64,000 nt of DNA from Posidonia oceanica (Eukaryota; Streptophyta; Magnoliopsida; Alismatales; Posidoniaceae): the NCBI GenBank assembly GCA_037176725.1, contig JAZBRS010000026.1:61296501-61360500 (forward strand), in the 5' to 3' direction. Below are positions 11,214-23,406 of the stretch, one piece after another (within the stretch, counting starts at the first letter, position 1; every line of letters begins with the position of its first letter). The notes under the pieces are model-generated. The model was given only the letters and a program-made list of their open reading frames with translations, had not been told where the DNA came from and searched no databases. The position numbers and the translations under genes were made by a program.

Positions 11214-11330
11214 TAGACGCCAACATAACCGGCGACTAACGGTCGTGGAACTGCAATGGTTTTTTCCTACGATCCCCTCGACCGATAGACGCCAACATAA
11301 CCGGCGACTAACGGTCGTGGCCTCCATCGA
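11214..11330. repeat. 72-bp promoter subrepeat in 5' LTR of E
   Basis: TAGACGCCAACATAACCGGC followed by GACTAACGGTCGTGG occurs at 11214 and again at 11286, 72 bp apart. Related GGCGACTAAC words start upstream at about 11104 and 11142. It lies 130-250 bp upstream of the TATA box, where LTR enhancers are usually found. The 3' LTR has the same arrangement. Confidence 0.8.
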
Positions 11331-11465
11331 ACCGAATTTCCACGATTTTCCCACGAGTGCTTGAGCGATTGCTGGTCTTAGTCGCCTACATATGCGGCGA
11401 CTGACAATAACTGTCACTTTTCTTCTAGAAGCTTCTAGGTGTGAACCACCCACATCCCCTGAGCC

Positions 11466-11473
11466 TATAAATA
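11466..11473 (+). promoter_or_regulatory. TATA box of 5' LTR (element E)
   Basis: TATAAATA in a CT-rich context about 760 bp into the LTR. Transcription would be expected to start about 25-35 bp downstream. The 3' LTR carries the same box at 19321-19328. Confidence 0.7.
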
Positions 11474-12148
11474 GACCTCGTACGTCAGTACTTGGGTCCC
11501 CCCGGCCAATTTGGAGAAAAACCTATTTGGGAGAGAGCTCAAGAGAGAGATTTCCTTCAGATTTCTTTTAAGCTTCCACCTTCAAAGAGTTAGAGTTTTC
11601 AATCCAGAAATCCTAGCTTCCATCTTCAAAAGAAGAATCCTAGCTTCCACCTTTGATCTAGAAATCTTCGATCCCAAAGATCTTGAGCCAAGCCGGAGCT
11701 CTAACCGTACCTCTACTTCTACTTCACTGCATACAGCACGAGGGTGAAGGGAGTACCTCATTCCAATTACTCTTTTTTTCTTTCATATTGCATTCCTTAG
11801 CATAAGACCCATAGCATGTGCATGCAGGGAATAACCCCCGATTAGTATTAGTTTCGTTTGTTTATGTTATTTTTCTGCTTATTTCTACTACTGTTTACTA
11901 CACTTGAACTAATCTAGATCTTTTATTTTCATTTGTTTTGAAAGAAAGGAACAACGCTTACATGGCACGAGGAAGCCGCTAGACGACATCCTGCCGTCGA
12001 TCTAGTGATTCGGGTACCTGCATCTTCATCATCTCCCCCAAGGCATCTTGTCAGCCCAACGACGAGTGGCGATCACATCAAGCTGTCGACGTCGTGGAAG
12101 CTCTGGCACCTTCATTCCAAGCACCCCCAAATCCACATCCACAGAAGT

Positions 12149-12169
12149 TGGCGATCACGGTGGGACTCG
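12149..12169 (+). other. Primer-binding site of element E, tRNA-Arg type
   Basis: TGGCGATCACGGTGGGACTCG starts 5 bp after the LTR. Its complement ends ..GTCCCACCGTGATCGCCA, which fits the T-arm and acceptor of plant tRNA-Arg (UCG type, expected CCACCGTGGTCGCCA) with one difference in that stretch. Confidence 0.65.
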
Positions 12170-13531
12170 GTTTTAGCCAACCCCCATGCTACGTAAGCGA
12201 TTCCTTTACCTTCTTTCCATTATTGTTATAGATCTAGGTGTAGTTTTCGGTTTGGGGAATCGTGCGTGTAGGTTTTCACGACACCCAAACCCTTTATCGG
12301 TTTTTTTATTGTTTCTGACGTTAGTAAAACCCATAGCTTCAACAGCTGGGTCAGTTTTACTGAGGTCAAAAGACTCTAGAACTGAGCCGCCTTTTTAAGG
12401 AGCGCCTGTCCTAGTCACACCACTGTGTGGCGATTCATAGGGGCGCCATCATCACAGGCGACTTAGTCCGAGTTCGTTTCACTGTAGATCAGTAGCTTTT
12501 CTTTGTAATTTGCGTTGTGTTTTAGATCCGCAGTCGCATAAAAAAACAATCAAAAAATCATTTTTGTCCATTTTATTTTCGTTTTTAACGGTTTCTAGGA
12601 TTGTTTGTGTCCACCCTTAAGGTGGAAACTATTTTCTGATATAAGAGATAAAGTTCCTTAAGGGAATCTTTATCTAACTAGAACAATCAACTTGAGCGAA
12701 CCCGGGCCAATGCAAGTCGCTCTCCCATACTCAATGTTGGATGTAATAGTTAGATCAAGATCTCAAGGTGTCTTAAGGTGTTATTATTGACTCCTTCTTC
12801 TCCTTGAGTTAATAATAATCCTTCGTAGATACTTGACACTCTAATATTCCGTGTTTATTTACCGTTTTGTGGTTTGCTAAGTGCCGATCCTAAGGACAGA
12901 ATCCTAGGTGGTGGGTCCCTCTTTAGAGAGACAAATCCGCCATCTAGGCCCTCTTGGTGGACCCTGAAGAAGGTCAAAGAGTGGTACCTGTAAGCCAAAA
13001 ATCCCATTTATTTGTGACACATGCAGGTTTAATTAATCAACTAATTAAACACCTGAACCAATAAAATCGACGCTCTATCTGAGACTTGAATTTCCTTTTT
13101 CCTGTTTGTTGCGCGGTTTGCCCAAGACGAACTTGGTTTGCTGGAAGAACAGAGGCACAGCCGTCTGTTCAGAAGGCGCCTCGCTCAGCCGCCTTTACAA
13201 CAGGCAACTTGTTTGGCCGCCTGACATACAGGCGACTACAGGGAAAACGTTACGTTTCAAAGTGCCTTGATTGCAGGGATTTAATTGTTACTGTTCACAG
13301 GTTGCAGGAGCATCGGCACAAACTATTTCTATTATTTTCTTCTTCTTCTTTTTTTGAGTCCGCATTAACTAGTGTGTTTGAGTCTGTAATCCCCTTTGTG
13401 ATTCTTCTGTAATAGTTTCAAAAGAGAAGAAAAGGAAAAAAAAAGAAGAGAAAAAAGAAGAAAAGGAAAGAAAAAAAAAGGAAAGAAACAAGAAACAAAA
13501 TAATAATAATAATAATAATAATAGTCTTATA
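12170..13531 (+). other. Element E leader, non-coding
   Basis: 1.36 kb between the primer site and the gag start, without a recognisable gene. It repeats the GGCGAC/AGGCGACT words found in the LTR (12420-12460, 13150-13240). It ends in a purine-rich run (13420-13495) followed by an AAT microsatellite just before the gag ATG. Confidence 0.6.
13499..13523. repeat. (AAT)n microsatellite
   Basis: About eight AAT units immediately before the gag start of element E. Confidence 0.9.
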
Positions 13532-16228
13532 ATGGAGTACATTGGCACGTCTTCCGTCTCTACCTTCATGGAGCAAACGGGCACAGGCCTGAATGGGTTC
13601 TTCCTCAATGCCTCAACCTCACAAGCAGAAGGGCTAGGTACCCCTGGTTTCCCATGAGCAACTGACCGGTGGAGGTTCCCGCATGTCTCCATCCCCTTCA
13701 ACTACAACACTGACGCAAACGAAGAGAGAAGGGAGGCAGATCATTCCCAAACATGGAAAGCCCCGCCCGAATTTACACATCCTGAAGCGACTTCCCACGT
13801 TGTGCCTCCCATCGTAACTACTTCCTACCCAACTGAAGAAGAAGCCGACGAGGTCCGGCGATCTCTGGCTCAACAACACCTCTCATACAATGACCCACAA
13901 ACATCAAACCTCCAAGGACACTGCTGTCCGAACCACCACAACAACTCATTCCCTACACCAACCTACACGCATGCCATACCAAACCCTACCATGAACTTCC
14001 CTACCCGAGGTCCATTCCCACAATACCACGCAACACCAACCTATCCTTCCATGCATCAAACCATGCCATCATACACAATCTACCAACAACCACAATATCC
14101 CAGAACGTCATACCAACCACAGTATCCCGGAATATCACACTCACTACAACCTCCCGCTAACACGCAATCATACTACACTCCACATCAATCCCTACCCTTT
14201 TCTCCACCATACAACACTCTATCACCACCGTTCCACCAAACACATGGGCACCTAAACCAGGGACAACAAGCCATGCCAGGACAGGACATCAAAAGAATGA
14301 TCTCTGAGGCACTCATAGAGGCAAGGGTTACACATAAAGTACCAATAGGGTTTGACACTTCTAAATTTTCTCATTTTGTTCTTCCACCTGCATTCAAAAT
14401 GCCAAATATAAGGAAATACAGTGGAACAGAGGATCCAAGAGGCCATCTAGCCACATTCACTATAGATACTCTACCCTATCAGTATGATAACGGGCTTACT
14501 ATCTACCTTTTCTTCAATAGCTTGGAAGGAGAAGCACTGGGATGGTTGAACATGCTCACAGCATATGATCTCGGTAGCTTCAAGATAGTCCAAGAAAAAT
14601 TTCTGCTCCAATATGGCCATCGCATCCAGCACGAGCCTACAATGAGTGACCTCCTCGTTGAAAGGATGAAACCAGATGAGGAGTTTGCTACTTTTGCAAG
14701 TAGATGGAGGGACATGGCTGCAAGGTCAAAATGCTATATCCCAGAAAGCCAAGCAGTTGAGGTCATTTCACGAAACACTACAGGAGCACTCAGAACGGGG
14801 CTACTGATTAGTGACCTTGAAACGTACCCTCAACTGTACGAACGTGCTGCTAGAGTCCTCCATCACAAAGAAGAGCTACCATTCTTGGAACCCGAAGGAA
14901 GGGGCAAGAAGACAACCTCTAGCTATACACTTGAAGGCGTCACTGGTGACATGGCCCAAGTTTCAATTCAGCAGAGGTAGAAGGGGCAAAGAAACCCCCA
15001 ATATCAATCTGGGCAATCATTTCTAGCCCAAGGGCAACCAGCACAGTACTAGGGGCAGTTAGTGCAGTCAATACAGCATCAACAACAACCGCCACCTGAC
15101 TACCCAGTGCATGCCTAGCAAGAATGGATGAACAATGCATACCAGGGGCGACAGCAAGGGCAGAGGAACTACCACAACGTCCCTCCACTGGGAAACTACA
15201 AGGACCCTCAGAGGCAAAGCTATCCTCCGCTTACTAAATCGATCCCCGACACATTCAGGATATTGGTTGAAAGTGGAGATCTGCGACTCCCTGAACCCAG
15301 GCCAAGTTTTCCAAATGCTGATAAGACCAAGCACTGTCCTTATCATCAAAACCATGGGCTCACCCTTGAAGACTGTTTCACTGTCAAAGATAAAATACAT
15401 AATCTTAATGACAATGGTGAAATCATGTGGCCTGAGCTTAAAGCCAAACTGAAAGCAGCTTAAGGGGACCAGCAAGTGATGCAGATACATCAAGAGCCCT
15501 TGCTCAACCATCGATTGGCTCACGCGGATGCAGAGATCATCCTATCAGCTGCTCGATCTGAATTGGCATCCATCCAGTGCATACAAGCATATCCAAAACA
15601 GAGCCCATCAAGCAGAGAGGATCTTAATCTCAAGGCACCCTCAACACCTACTCTGAACTCTCAAGACACGATCCAAGAAGATTGGTCACCCACTTATGAT
15701 GAGTACACTGACACTGATTGGTGCGATGAAAAGACAGTAGACTCTCAGATATTCCAGGACTTAATAGAAGAAAACCAGTCGCTCATCTACGATGAGTATG
15801 CTGATGTGGACTGGTACGACATGGAAGCCATGTTCAACTCGACGCTCCCAGCAGCACAAGCAAGAGTTGATCCTCCTCCCAAACCGCCCGATCCTACAAG
15901 AGGACACACTAGGGGCAGTCATGAACACTGTGTTCATGAAGGAGAGGTTAATACAGAGCACATCAATGGTCACACTTCAAAAGGAAGAGGAAATCTGATA
16001 GCCTCACTCCAAGACAAGGCCACCAGGGGCACACTACCTGGAACAGGTCAGAATAAGTCCGACTCTGACCCTCTGAAAGCAAGCACTGGGTGCAAACCAA
16101 AAGGAAGACAAGAATATGCGCCACAAGCACATGACTACTACACACCAGGGGCAGACTTCCGCAGTCACCCCTCAGGTAAGCCCCCTCATCTGGGAAGGGA
16201 GGTGCGAAGTTCCACTGAACCCGACTGA
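13532..16228 (+). pseudogene. Element E gag polyprotein, one frame with five nonsense codons
   Basis: Gag would form the virus-like particle that packages element RNA. A single reading frame of 899 codons runs from ATG 13532 to TGA 16226 with no frameshift. It is cut by TGA (about 13655), TAG (14978), TAG (about 15050), TAG (about 15116) and TAA (15461). The N-terminus is Pro/Gln/Tyr-rich (13880-14280). The retrotransposon Gag domain follows from about 14400 (KYSGTEDPRGHL, SLEGEALGWL, RMKPDEEFATFASRWRDMA). A Gln-rich linker and a zinc-knuckle-like CPYHQNHGLTLEDC (about 15330) come next, then an acidic part with a repeated YDEY.D.DWYD motif (15690 and 15790). The TAG codons lie in Gln-rich sequence and fit CAG-to-TAG decay. 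Confidence 0.8.
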
Positions 16229-18561
16229 GGACAATGGTTAATTTAATTGAAACATGTAAATAAGACTCTTTTTCCTTTCAGTACTCTATTTTCCTTTATT
16301 TATCTTTATTTATCTCTAATGCTAAGCTAGATTATAAGTAATAAATAATAAAAATGACTGATGAGTGTGGACTATACCCAACAACTTAGAGCACAAAGCA
16401 GAGTTGCCAAAATATTACCTAAGGTTTCCTAAGCTGAGACCGTCACACCCATGGAAGGTCCAACCACTGGTTGTAACAACCTAAAGGCATCTTTAGATTC
16501 GTGGGAGTTACATACAATACACCCTTAATTAGCATGCCAAACTCAAGAAAGGAACCAAAGACCAAGTCCTAGCCAAGGAAAGAAAGTTACATCCTAAATA
16601 GAAAAGGAACTGAACAACTAGGGTAACCTCAACCTTGTCCTGCACATACGCTTGCACGGGGAGGTTAGAGAAAGGCAAGCTCAGAGCAAAGGCTTACGGT
16701 ATAAACCGCTTGCCAATTAACTTAGAAAGCGTCCAGAAAAGATGGCAGCAAAAACTGCCCAAACAGAGAGGAAAGAAGGCAGCAAAGAAGCTGCCCAAGT
16801 GAGGAAAAATGGAAAGAGATAGTAAAAGAAACTGTTCAACTGAAAGAGGTCAGTAAAGAGCTGTCCAAAGAGCGGAAAAGGAACATGGCAAAAGCTGTCT
16901 ATGTGTCTAAAGCATAAATCCTGGAAAGACGCGTTAAGGACCAAAGAAAGGTAAGTGGAATTCAAGACCTAAGCCAAAGTCGAGAGCTTACTGTACTTCA
17001 AGCCTCCTCCACCTATCTCACTCACAGACAAGGGGCACGAAATCCTAGAAGTTCAGGGACTGATTAAATGAAGGAAAAAACAATCGAACTAAGGCTAGTA
17101 TGAGGTCCTAAGTTCCCAAAAGACAAGGCATGTTAGAAGGGAAAGTTCTCTCATCCTAAATAATATAAGGCAATATAGTAAAAATCTGTAAGTAGACGGT
17201 TGTAACTGCACTCATCAATCCAAAAAAATCAGAAAATCCCAAAATTCAAAAAATTAGAAAATCAAAAAAACCAAAAAAATCATAAAATCACAAAATTCAA
17301 AAAATTAGAAAATCCAAGAAAACCAACCAAAAAGAAGCACCATCCACCCTACATACAAGTGAAAACTTAGTAAGTAGGAAAATTGAAATTAGTCTGGTCA
17401 GTGATGCAACAATCAACTCACTCGGATTTGGAGATAGCGTCCTACTCAAGCGTAACTCACAACTTGGGTGCGTTTTCTCAACAAAGACATTGCTTCTGCA
17501 ATAATCTTTAGAGCATCTACGGATGACTCACAATCGACGTCTACTGGGCATCGATTTCCCATCTCTCCGCTGAGGCCAAGACTAATTCCCTCCACCTAAT
17601 TATCAAGTAGTGTTGATTAAGGGATTACTTTATCTCCTATATAAGTATAACTTAGTCAATCTCCATAAAAACTGGGAAAAGTTTACCTGTGATTACTAAC
17701 AATTTTTGTTAAGTGTGCAAGTACAAAGCTTACAACATAAAGAATGAGCTCACGCCTAAAGGACTCATATAGTGTGCAAAGGCACACCTACTTTAACTAA
17801 AAGGCAAACCCCGATTTGGCAAAGGAAGGGTTCACTCCCTCATCCGGTTCTTTAATCATAAAACTCCTTTATTTACCAAATCGAGCTGTGGGACGACAGT
17901 CCTTTCTCGAGAGTATCGGTCACACTCGAGGACGGAAAACACTTGACCACAACAAATTGAATTCATTCATCTTGCATATGTCCATAAGGTTTGGGACCAA
18001 CCGTACCCCACCGACCTAACCTAGCATATGGACCATTCATTACATTACGTGTTGACCTTGCATTATCATCGTATGTTTGAATCATGCATTCATGCATTTT
18101 CTCATATCATTGGAAGTGGAGCACGGACGGAGCCAAATGACCTTCAAGAGTGTTAGAAACCCTTAGGACATGTGATTCTCCTAGAGTCAACCCAGTTCCT
18201 ACCTATCCTTTTATCAATTCCAACCTGAGTGAAGTCTCAAACAAGATGTCATACTCTTTTCGATCGTGTCAGAATAACATCCTGCAATTTCCTCCTTAGT
18301 TCTTGCCTCGTTGAAGCACCTCTACATGGTTGACCTGGTCTTGACATCAGCTGCGACATATAGTTCTGAAACCGACTTGACCCCTCCATGCCTGAGTTTC
18401 CAATATGATGGCAATTTAAAAACCTCTTTTTATCTTTCCTTTGGCTACTTCAGTGGCGAATTGTTTGAGATGGAGCTCTCCTTTTCAGGAAATGCTCAAT
18501 AGGACATCGTTCTTGCCTTGGACCCGATCTTGTTCCAAGATCAACTCCAAGGAGAGGCATC
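16229..18561 (+). other. Element E 3' internal region, non-coding
   Basis: 2.3 kb without pol motifs or long frames in any phase. Contains an A-rich stretch of repeated AAAATCAGAAAATCC-like words (17220-17335) and repeated GCAGCAAAGAAGCTGCCCAA-like words (16745-16880). It ends in a short purine run, CCAAGGAGAGG (18548-18558), which may be the polypurine tract for the 3' LTR. Confidence 0.6.
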
Positions 18562-19998
18562 TGTAGATATCCTATTTTCGCATTTCTGAGAGTTCTTTTA
18601 AGATAAGGACCTTGAGGTGCCCCAAATCACATGTCTAAGTGTTGATAACACATTTCCCAGATCTTCCGTAATTTCTTCGAAGCATCGCTTGATCCTACTT
18701 GACTCAGGTTGTTGACTGTGGCTGAGCAGACGCACTCAGACTCACAACAAGTCCGAGTACCTCGAGTGTCCTTTATTTTTACTCAGATTCGTGGCAGATT
18801 TGAGTTAGAGAAGATGTCTTCATGATTTCATAGACTATCTGAAGTTTCGCGGCCTTTTATCATGTTTTCTCTAGATAGAACCTAAGAGCTAGAGCTAGGA
18901 ATGAACCGAGCTTACTAGTTGCCAGCTGGGGAGGCGACATGGATAGACGTCCTTTGAACAGGCGACTAACCTAGACGTCATCGTAGTAGGCGACTAACTG
19001 TCGTGGGCTCCTTTAACCGCCTCTTGCAGTTATTTTTGACGATTGTTTCCCACGATCCCACCGACTGTTAGACGCCAACATAACCGGCGACTAACGGTCG
19101 TGGAACTGTAATGATTTTTTCCCACGATCCCCTCGACCGATAGACGCCAACATAACCAGTGACTAACGGTTGTGGCCTCCATCGAACCGAATTTCCACGG
19201 TTTTCCCACGAGTGCTTGAGCGGTTGCTGGTCTTAGTCGCCTACATATGTGGCGACTGACAATAACTGTCACTTTTCTTCTAGAAGCTTCTAGGTGTGAA
19301 CCACCCACATCCCCTGAGCCTATAAATAGACCTCGTACGTCAGTACTTGGGTCCCCCCGGCCAATTTGGAGAAAAACCTATTTGGGAGAGAGCTCAAGAG
19401 AGAGATTTCCTTCATATTTCTTTTAAGCTTCCACCTTCAAAGAGTTAGAGTTTTCAATCCAGAAACCCTAGCTTCCATCTTCAAAAGAGGAATCCTAGCT
19501 TCCACCTTTGATCTAGAAATCCTCGATCCCAAAGATCTTGAGCCAAGCCGAAGCTCTGACCGTACCTCCACTTCTACTTCACTGCATACAGCACGAGGGT
19601 GAAGGGAGTACCTCATTCCAATTACTCTTTTTTTCTTTCATATTGCATTCCTTAGCATAAGACCCAAAGCATGTGCATGCAGGGAATAACCCCCGGTTAG
19701 TATTAGTTTCGTTCATTTATGTTATTTTTCTGCTTATTTCTACTACTGTTTACTACACTTGAACTAATCTAGATCTTTTATTTTCATTTGTTTTGAAGGA
19801 AAGGAACAACGCTTACATGACACGAGGAAGCCGCTAGACGACATCCTGCCGTCGATCTAGTGATTCGGGTACCTGCATCTTCATCATCTCCCCCAAGGTA
19901 TCTTGTCAGCCCAACGACGAGTGGCGATCACATCAAGCTGTCGACATCGTGGAAGCTCCGGCACCTTCATTCCAAGCACCCCCAAATCTACATCCACA
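18562..19998 (+). repeat. 3' LTR of element E
   Basis: Second 1437-bp LTR, starting TGTAGATATCCT and ending CTACATCCACA. TATA box at 19321-19328. Substitutions relative to the 5' LTR are mostly C/T and G/A. Followed by GAATT, the probable target duplication. Confidence 0.9.
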
Positions 19999-20665
19999 GA
20001 ATTGTCTGTTAGCGTGTATACACGACACAACCCGTTAAGTACACATTTAAGTGAATCGTGTCATTTTGAAACGATAACGACTCGATTGACACGAGTACAT
20101 GTTTACACGTTTTGTACATGCTTTATACACATAGAAAAATCAGAGACAAACCAATAAATCATGAAATCAACCATTCAACAATATTTCACAAGTTCCATTG
20201 TTGCATATGTTAATATCACAAGTCTACAACACATCATAAAGATCCACCATTCAAATTAATGAAAGCTACAATCTATTGTTTCAATTGATATAAAAAGAAC
20301 TATTGTTTCAAATAAAGAAAAGAAAAAGAAGTTCCGTTGCTCCAATTTCTAAAAGATAAAAGATAATAGTGTATTAGTGTCAGTATTAGTGAATTTAATG
20401 TAATAATGTATTACAACATTAGTGTAATCAAGTTAAATCTATTAAATAATGACAAATAATTACTAATATAATAACGTGTCTTTAACGTATACTGAATAGG
20501 TAGTCATGTACTATATACACGATTAGGTAACGTGTACTTATTAGGTTTTTTGCCTTAGACACAAAAACAACTCGTTTAATAATCGTGTTTACTGGATAGA
20601 CACGATAAGTACACGAGACACGATAAGTACAGGAGACACGATAAGATTAAACCCAAACATGGTTA
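19999..20665. repeat. ACACGA-rich repeat D, right part
   Basis: Continues repeat D after element E with words such as GTATACACGACACAACCCG, GACACGAGTACATG and three copies of GACACGATAAGTACA-type sequence near the right end (20596-20640). The middle is AT-rich. It is cut at 20665 by solo LTR F. Only a few bases of D (ending about 22575) remain beyond F. Confidence 0.5.
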
Positions 20666-22555
20666 TGTGGATGTGGATTTGGGGTGTTGGATGAAAACGT
20701 CGGCACTTCCACATACGTCAACGACTGATGTGATCGCCACTTGTCGATTTGTAAAGTCGGCTGACAAGGTGCCTACGGGAGATGTGGTTGTAGTTGTGGT
20801 GTGAGTCCTCAGTTTCACTGGATCGAAGGTAGAATGTCATCCAACGGCGTCCTCGTGTTATGTGGAGTGTTCCTTCCTTCAAAACAAACAAAATAGATCT
20901 ATATTAGTTCGGACGTGTGGTAAATAATGTCAGAAAGGCGATGAAAGGCATAAATAAACAAAAAATGATACTAACCGGGGGTGGTTCCCTGCATGCATAT
21001 ACTATGGGCCTATCTAAGGAATGCAATGATATAATAATAAAAATAGATTGAGAACGAATACTCCCTTCACCCGTGTGATACGTGACGTGGATGAGAAAGC
21101 AAAGGTACGGACAGAGTTCTGAAAGCTATGGATATCTTGGATCTAGGTTTTCTCATAGGAATTTGATAGAGTGGAGAGGCTATGGATCTCTCAAAGTCTC
21201 TCTCTAGTACTCAAAAGTCTCTCCCTCTTCACAGATTAAAAAAAAAAAAGACCTCCCTCTAAGTTTTCTAAAAGCCTTTCCAACGTGATTTCGTTGGAAA
21301 ACGAGGAGATATAATTTTAGATTTAAATTTAAATCCAAAATTAAAATTTTAAAACTTTAAATCAGATATTTTGACTCGTTGTCGCATGCAGCAACGACAA
21401 GTGGCAGATATTTTATTTTCTCGGCACAGAAAATCAATTAAAAGGCAATAACATATTCTATTGAAGCTAATCACGTACTCTAGCGGCGTCGAGCTATAAA
21501 ATTTAGAATGTTCTAAATTAAAATTCCAAACTAACTCGTTACGACTCTAGGAACTATCTACGACTAAGTCTCCATTTTTAAAATTTTCTCCATAACGAAA
21601 AGATATTTATAGAAAATTTTAAATTTAAACACAAGCTTACTAATTAAGTAACTTATATTTAAAATTAATATCTTCTATAATTTCGTGGGAGAAGTTAATT
21701 AGTTTTAAGGATATTTTTGACTTAGTCTAAATCGTAACTACTTCGATATTTTAGATTTATCTTTATTTTTAAATATCACTTTGAATTAAATATAGCTACA
21801 ACAATTAAAAATGTGATAACTAACTTAAAACCGTGTTTTTTGACCAAAATAATGATATATTACTTTAAAATCAATGTCATCCATTTTTCTAGAATTTTCC
21901 TTAATTGGTTGCTATTTCCAAAAGTTTATATGATATACCATACATTTAAGTGCTAGGAAAATCCTAGAAATATTAATAATTATGGGAAAACTATTAAAAC
22001 ACTTTATAAAAATCTCATACAATATATTAAAGTCCAGGATGACAAAACATCACGCGAGAGACCTCTAGGATATCTGTCGCCTCTACAGCGGGCGACATGT
22101 CTCGTCGCCTTTAACACTTGCAACGAGCTCTATCGCCTCTTACACAGGCAACAAGCTGGTCTTTTGCTGTTTCCCTCCTGTCTTTCATATTAATACAAAG
22201 AGATGTGTTAAAAGTCTGGAATAACTCAAAAATTCTATAAAATCATAAAAACACATTCTTTAACATTAAAATACTCAAATTTACTACTGATTTGAGTTCA
22301 ACGAGAGTATTAACCCTGCCACAACTAATAACTCACATTAAATAATGTTAAAGGTACTCAAACTTGTCACTAGTTTGAATGTATTATCTCTACCACAACT
22401 AACAACCTTGAATCAAGTAAAATCAAGTAATGTTTCTAAATAAATCATGGAGAAACTGGAAAATGTGTTATAAGTCCTTAGTTATGTAATTTAGGAAGCC
22501 TCAAAGTTTTCTATCCTTAATTGACTCTTGAAAATGTGAAAATGGAATATCTACA
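20666..22555 (-). mobile_element. Solo LTR F, related to element E, minus orientation
   Basis: 1890 bp flanked by perfect 5-bp duplications GGTTA (20661-20665 and 22556-22560). The minus strand starts TGTAGATATTCC and ends CCACATCCACA, nearly the same termini as element E. It also shares the GGGTGAAGGGAGTA-type and CTGCATGC..GGGAA-type blocks downstream of the E TATA box, and GGCGAC words (22075-22150). No internal region accompanies it, so recombination between two LTRs is the simplest origin. Short open frames are not gene-like. Confidence 0.85.
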
Positions 22556-22574
22556 GGTTATATCGTGCCTAATC

Positions 22575-23270
22575 CTATGCCATCAATTTGCGTTCATTGT
22601 GATAGTACTACTTGTATTGCCTCAGTCAAGAGAGCTAACACAAATGAAAAATTAAATAGACATAAATTTGAGTCATAAGTCAATTAAACATTAGTTGTCT
22701 ACTAGAGTTATATCACTTGAACATGTGAAATCTAAAGAAAACTTTGCAGATCATTTGACTAAAGGCTTATCAAAAAATTTTATTATATCTTCATCGTGGA
22801 GATGAGACTTAAGCCAATAAAAAGTCTCGTGTAATGAAATATCCATTAGGGAAATTATATTTCTATACGAGACATAGCACTGAAATTGTAGAGTGTGACT
22901 CCAGCCCTATCCCTTAGATAACAGTGCTTGAGTTGTAATAAAATATGATTAAATCAAAGCCTATGTGGTAGGGTGATGTATTGCAGATTACCCAAGAGAA
23001 TCACCTATAGTGAGTGTTATCATGGGGACGCGACTTTGAGGATCGAAGGGCTATCTTTTAAAAGCATTCATGAAAATTGATACAAGCACAATGCCGTAAC
23101 GTGGTACCCAAAGAATCAGAAAATGTAGTGTATACTACATGTGTAGTAGGTTGAAATACTATGAAAAAGACCTAGTTCAAGGTGTATTATGATTGCTTTT
23201 GGATATAAATCTACATACACTAAGTGAAGATTCAAGTCATCTAGACACCTTCATCACTAGCTACCCGATG
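22575..23270 (+). pseudogene. Copia element C: RNase H end and 3' tail
   Basis: Reads CVHCDSTTCIASVKRANTN, a degraded RNase H segment, and then, after frameshifts, EHVKSKENFADHLTKGLSK (about 22720-22780). This is the conserved end of Copia pol. AT-rich 3' sequence follows without a clear LTR boundary. Same strand as the gag-integrase part at 8395-10575. The reverse transcriptase between the two parts is missing from the window. Confidence 0.7.
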
Positions 23271-23406
23271 ATCGAACGACGGGAAGCACCTCAGTCAGGC
23301 AAGGTCTCTTTTTTTTCGTCTTCTCCTCCTTCTCCAGGGGGAAGTAGAAGTCCGACCACCTGAAATCCCTCTGTGGACAGTGGGCCTACCAACAGCCACC
23401 GCTAGC

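Larger units (their letters stand above)
10707..12143 (+). repeat. 5' LTR of element E
   Basis: Runs from TGTAGATATCCC to CCACATCCACA and matches 18562-19998 along its full 1437 bp without net length change. Differences are a few percent and mostly transitions, denser in the first 200 bp. It includes a duplicated 72-bp motif in the promoter region and a TATA box at 11466. Confidence 0.9.
10707..19998 (+). mobile_element. Element E: gag-only LTR retrotransposon (TR-GAG type)
   Basis: Complete 9292-bp element: two 1437-bp LTRs (10707-12143 and 18562-19998), a tRNA-Arg primer site at 12149, one long interrupted gag frame (13532-16228), a purine tract before the 3' LTR, and flanks GAACT/GAATT that look like a 5-bp target duplication with one change. 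No protease, reverse transcriptase, RNase H or integrase motif was found in 16229-18561. Mobility would therefore have depended on another element. This architecture is known as TR-GAG (terminal repeats plus Gag). Primer type and gag style point to the Tat/Ogre branch of Gypsy. It is inserted in repeat D. Confidence 0.85.

Noticed and set aside
12149..12169. tRNA gene at the tRNA-Arg-like sequence
   Set aside because: Only the complement of the 3' acceptor and T-arm is present, at the position of a primer-binding site. No cloverleaf.
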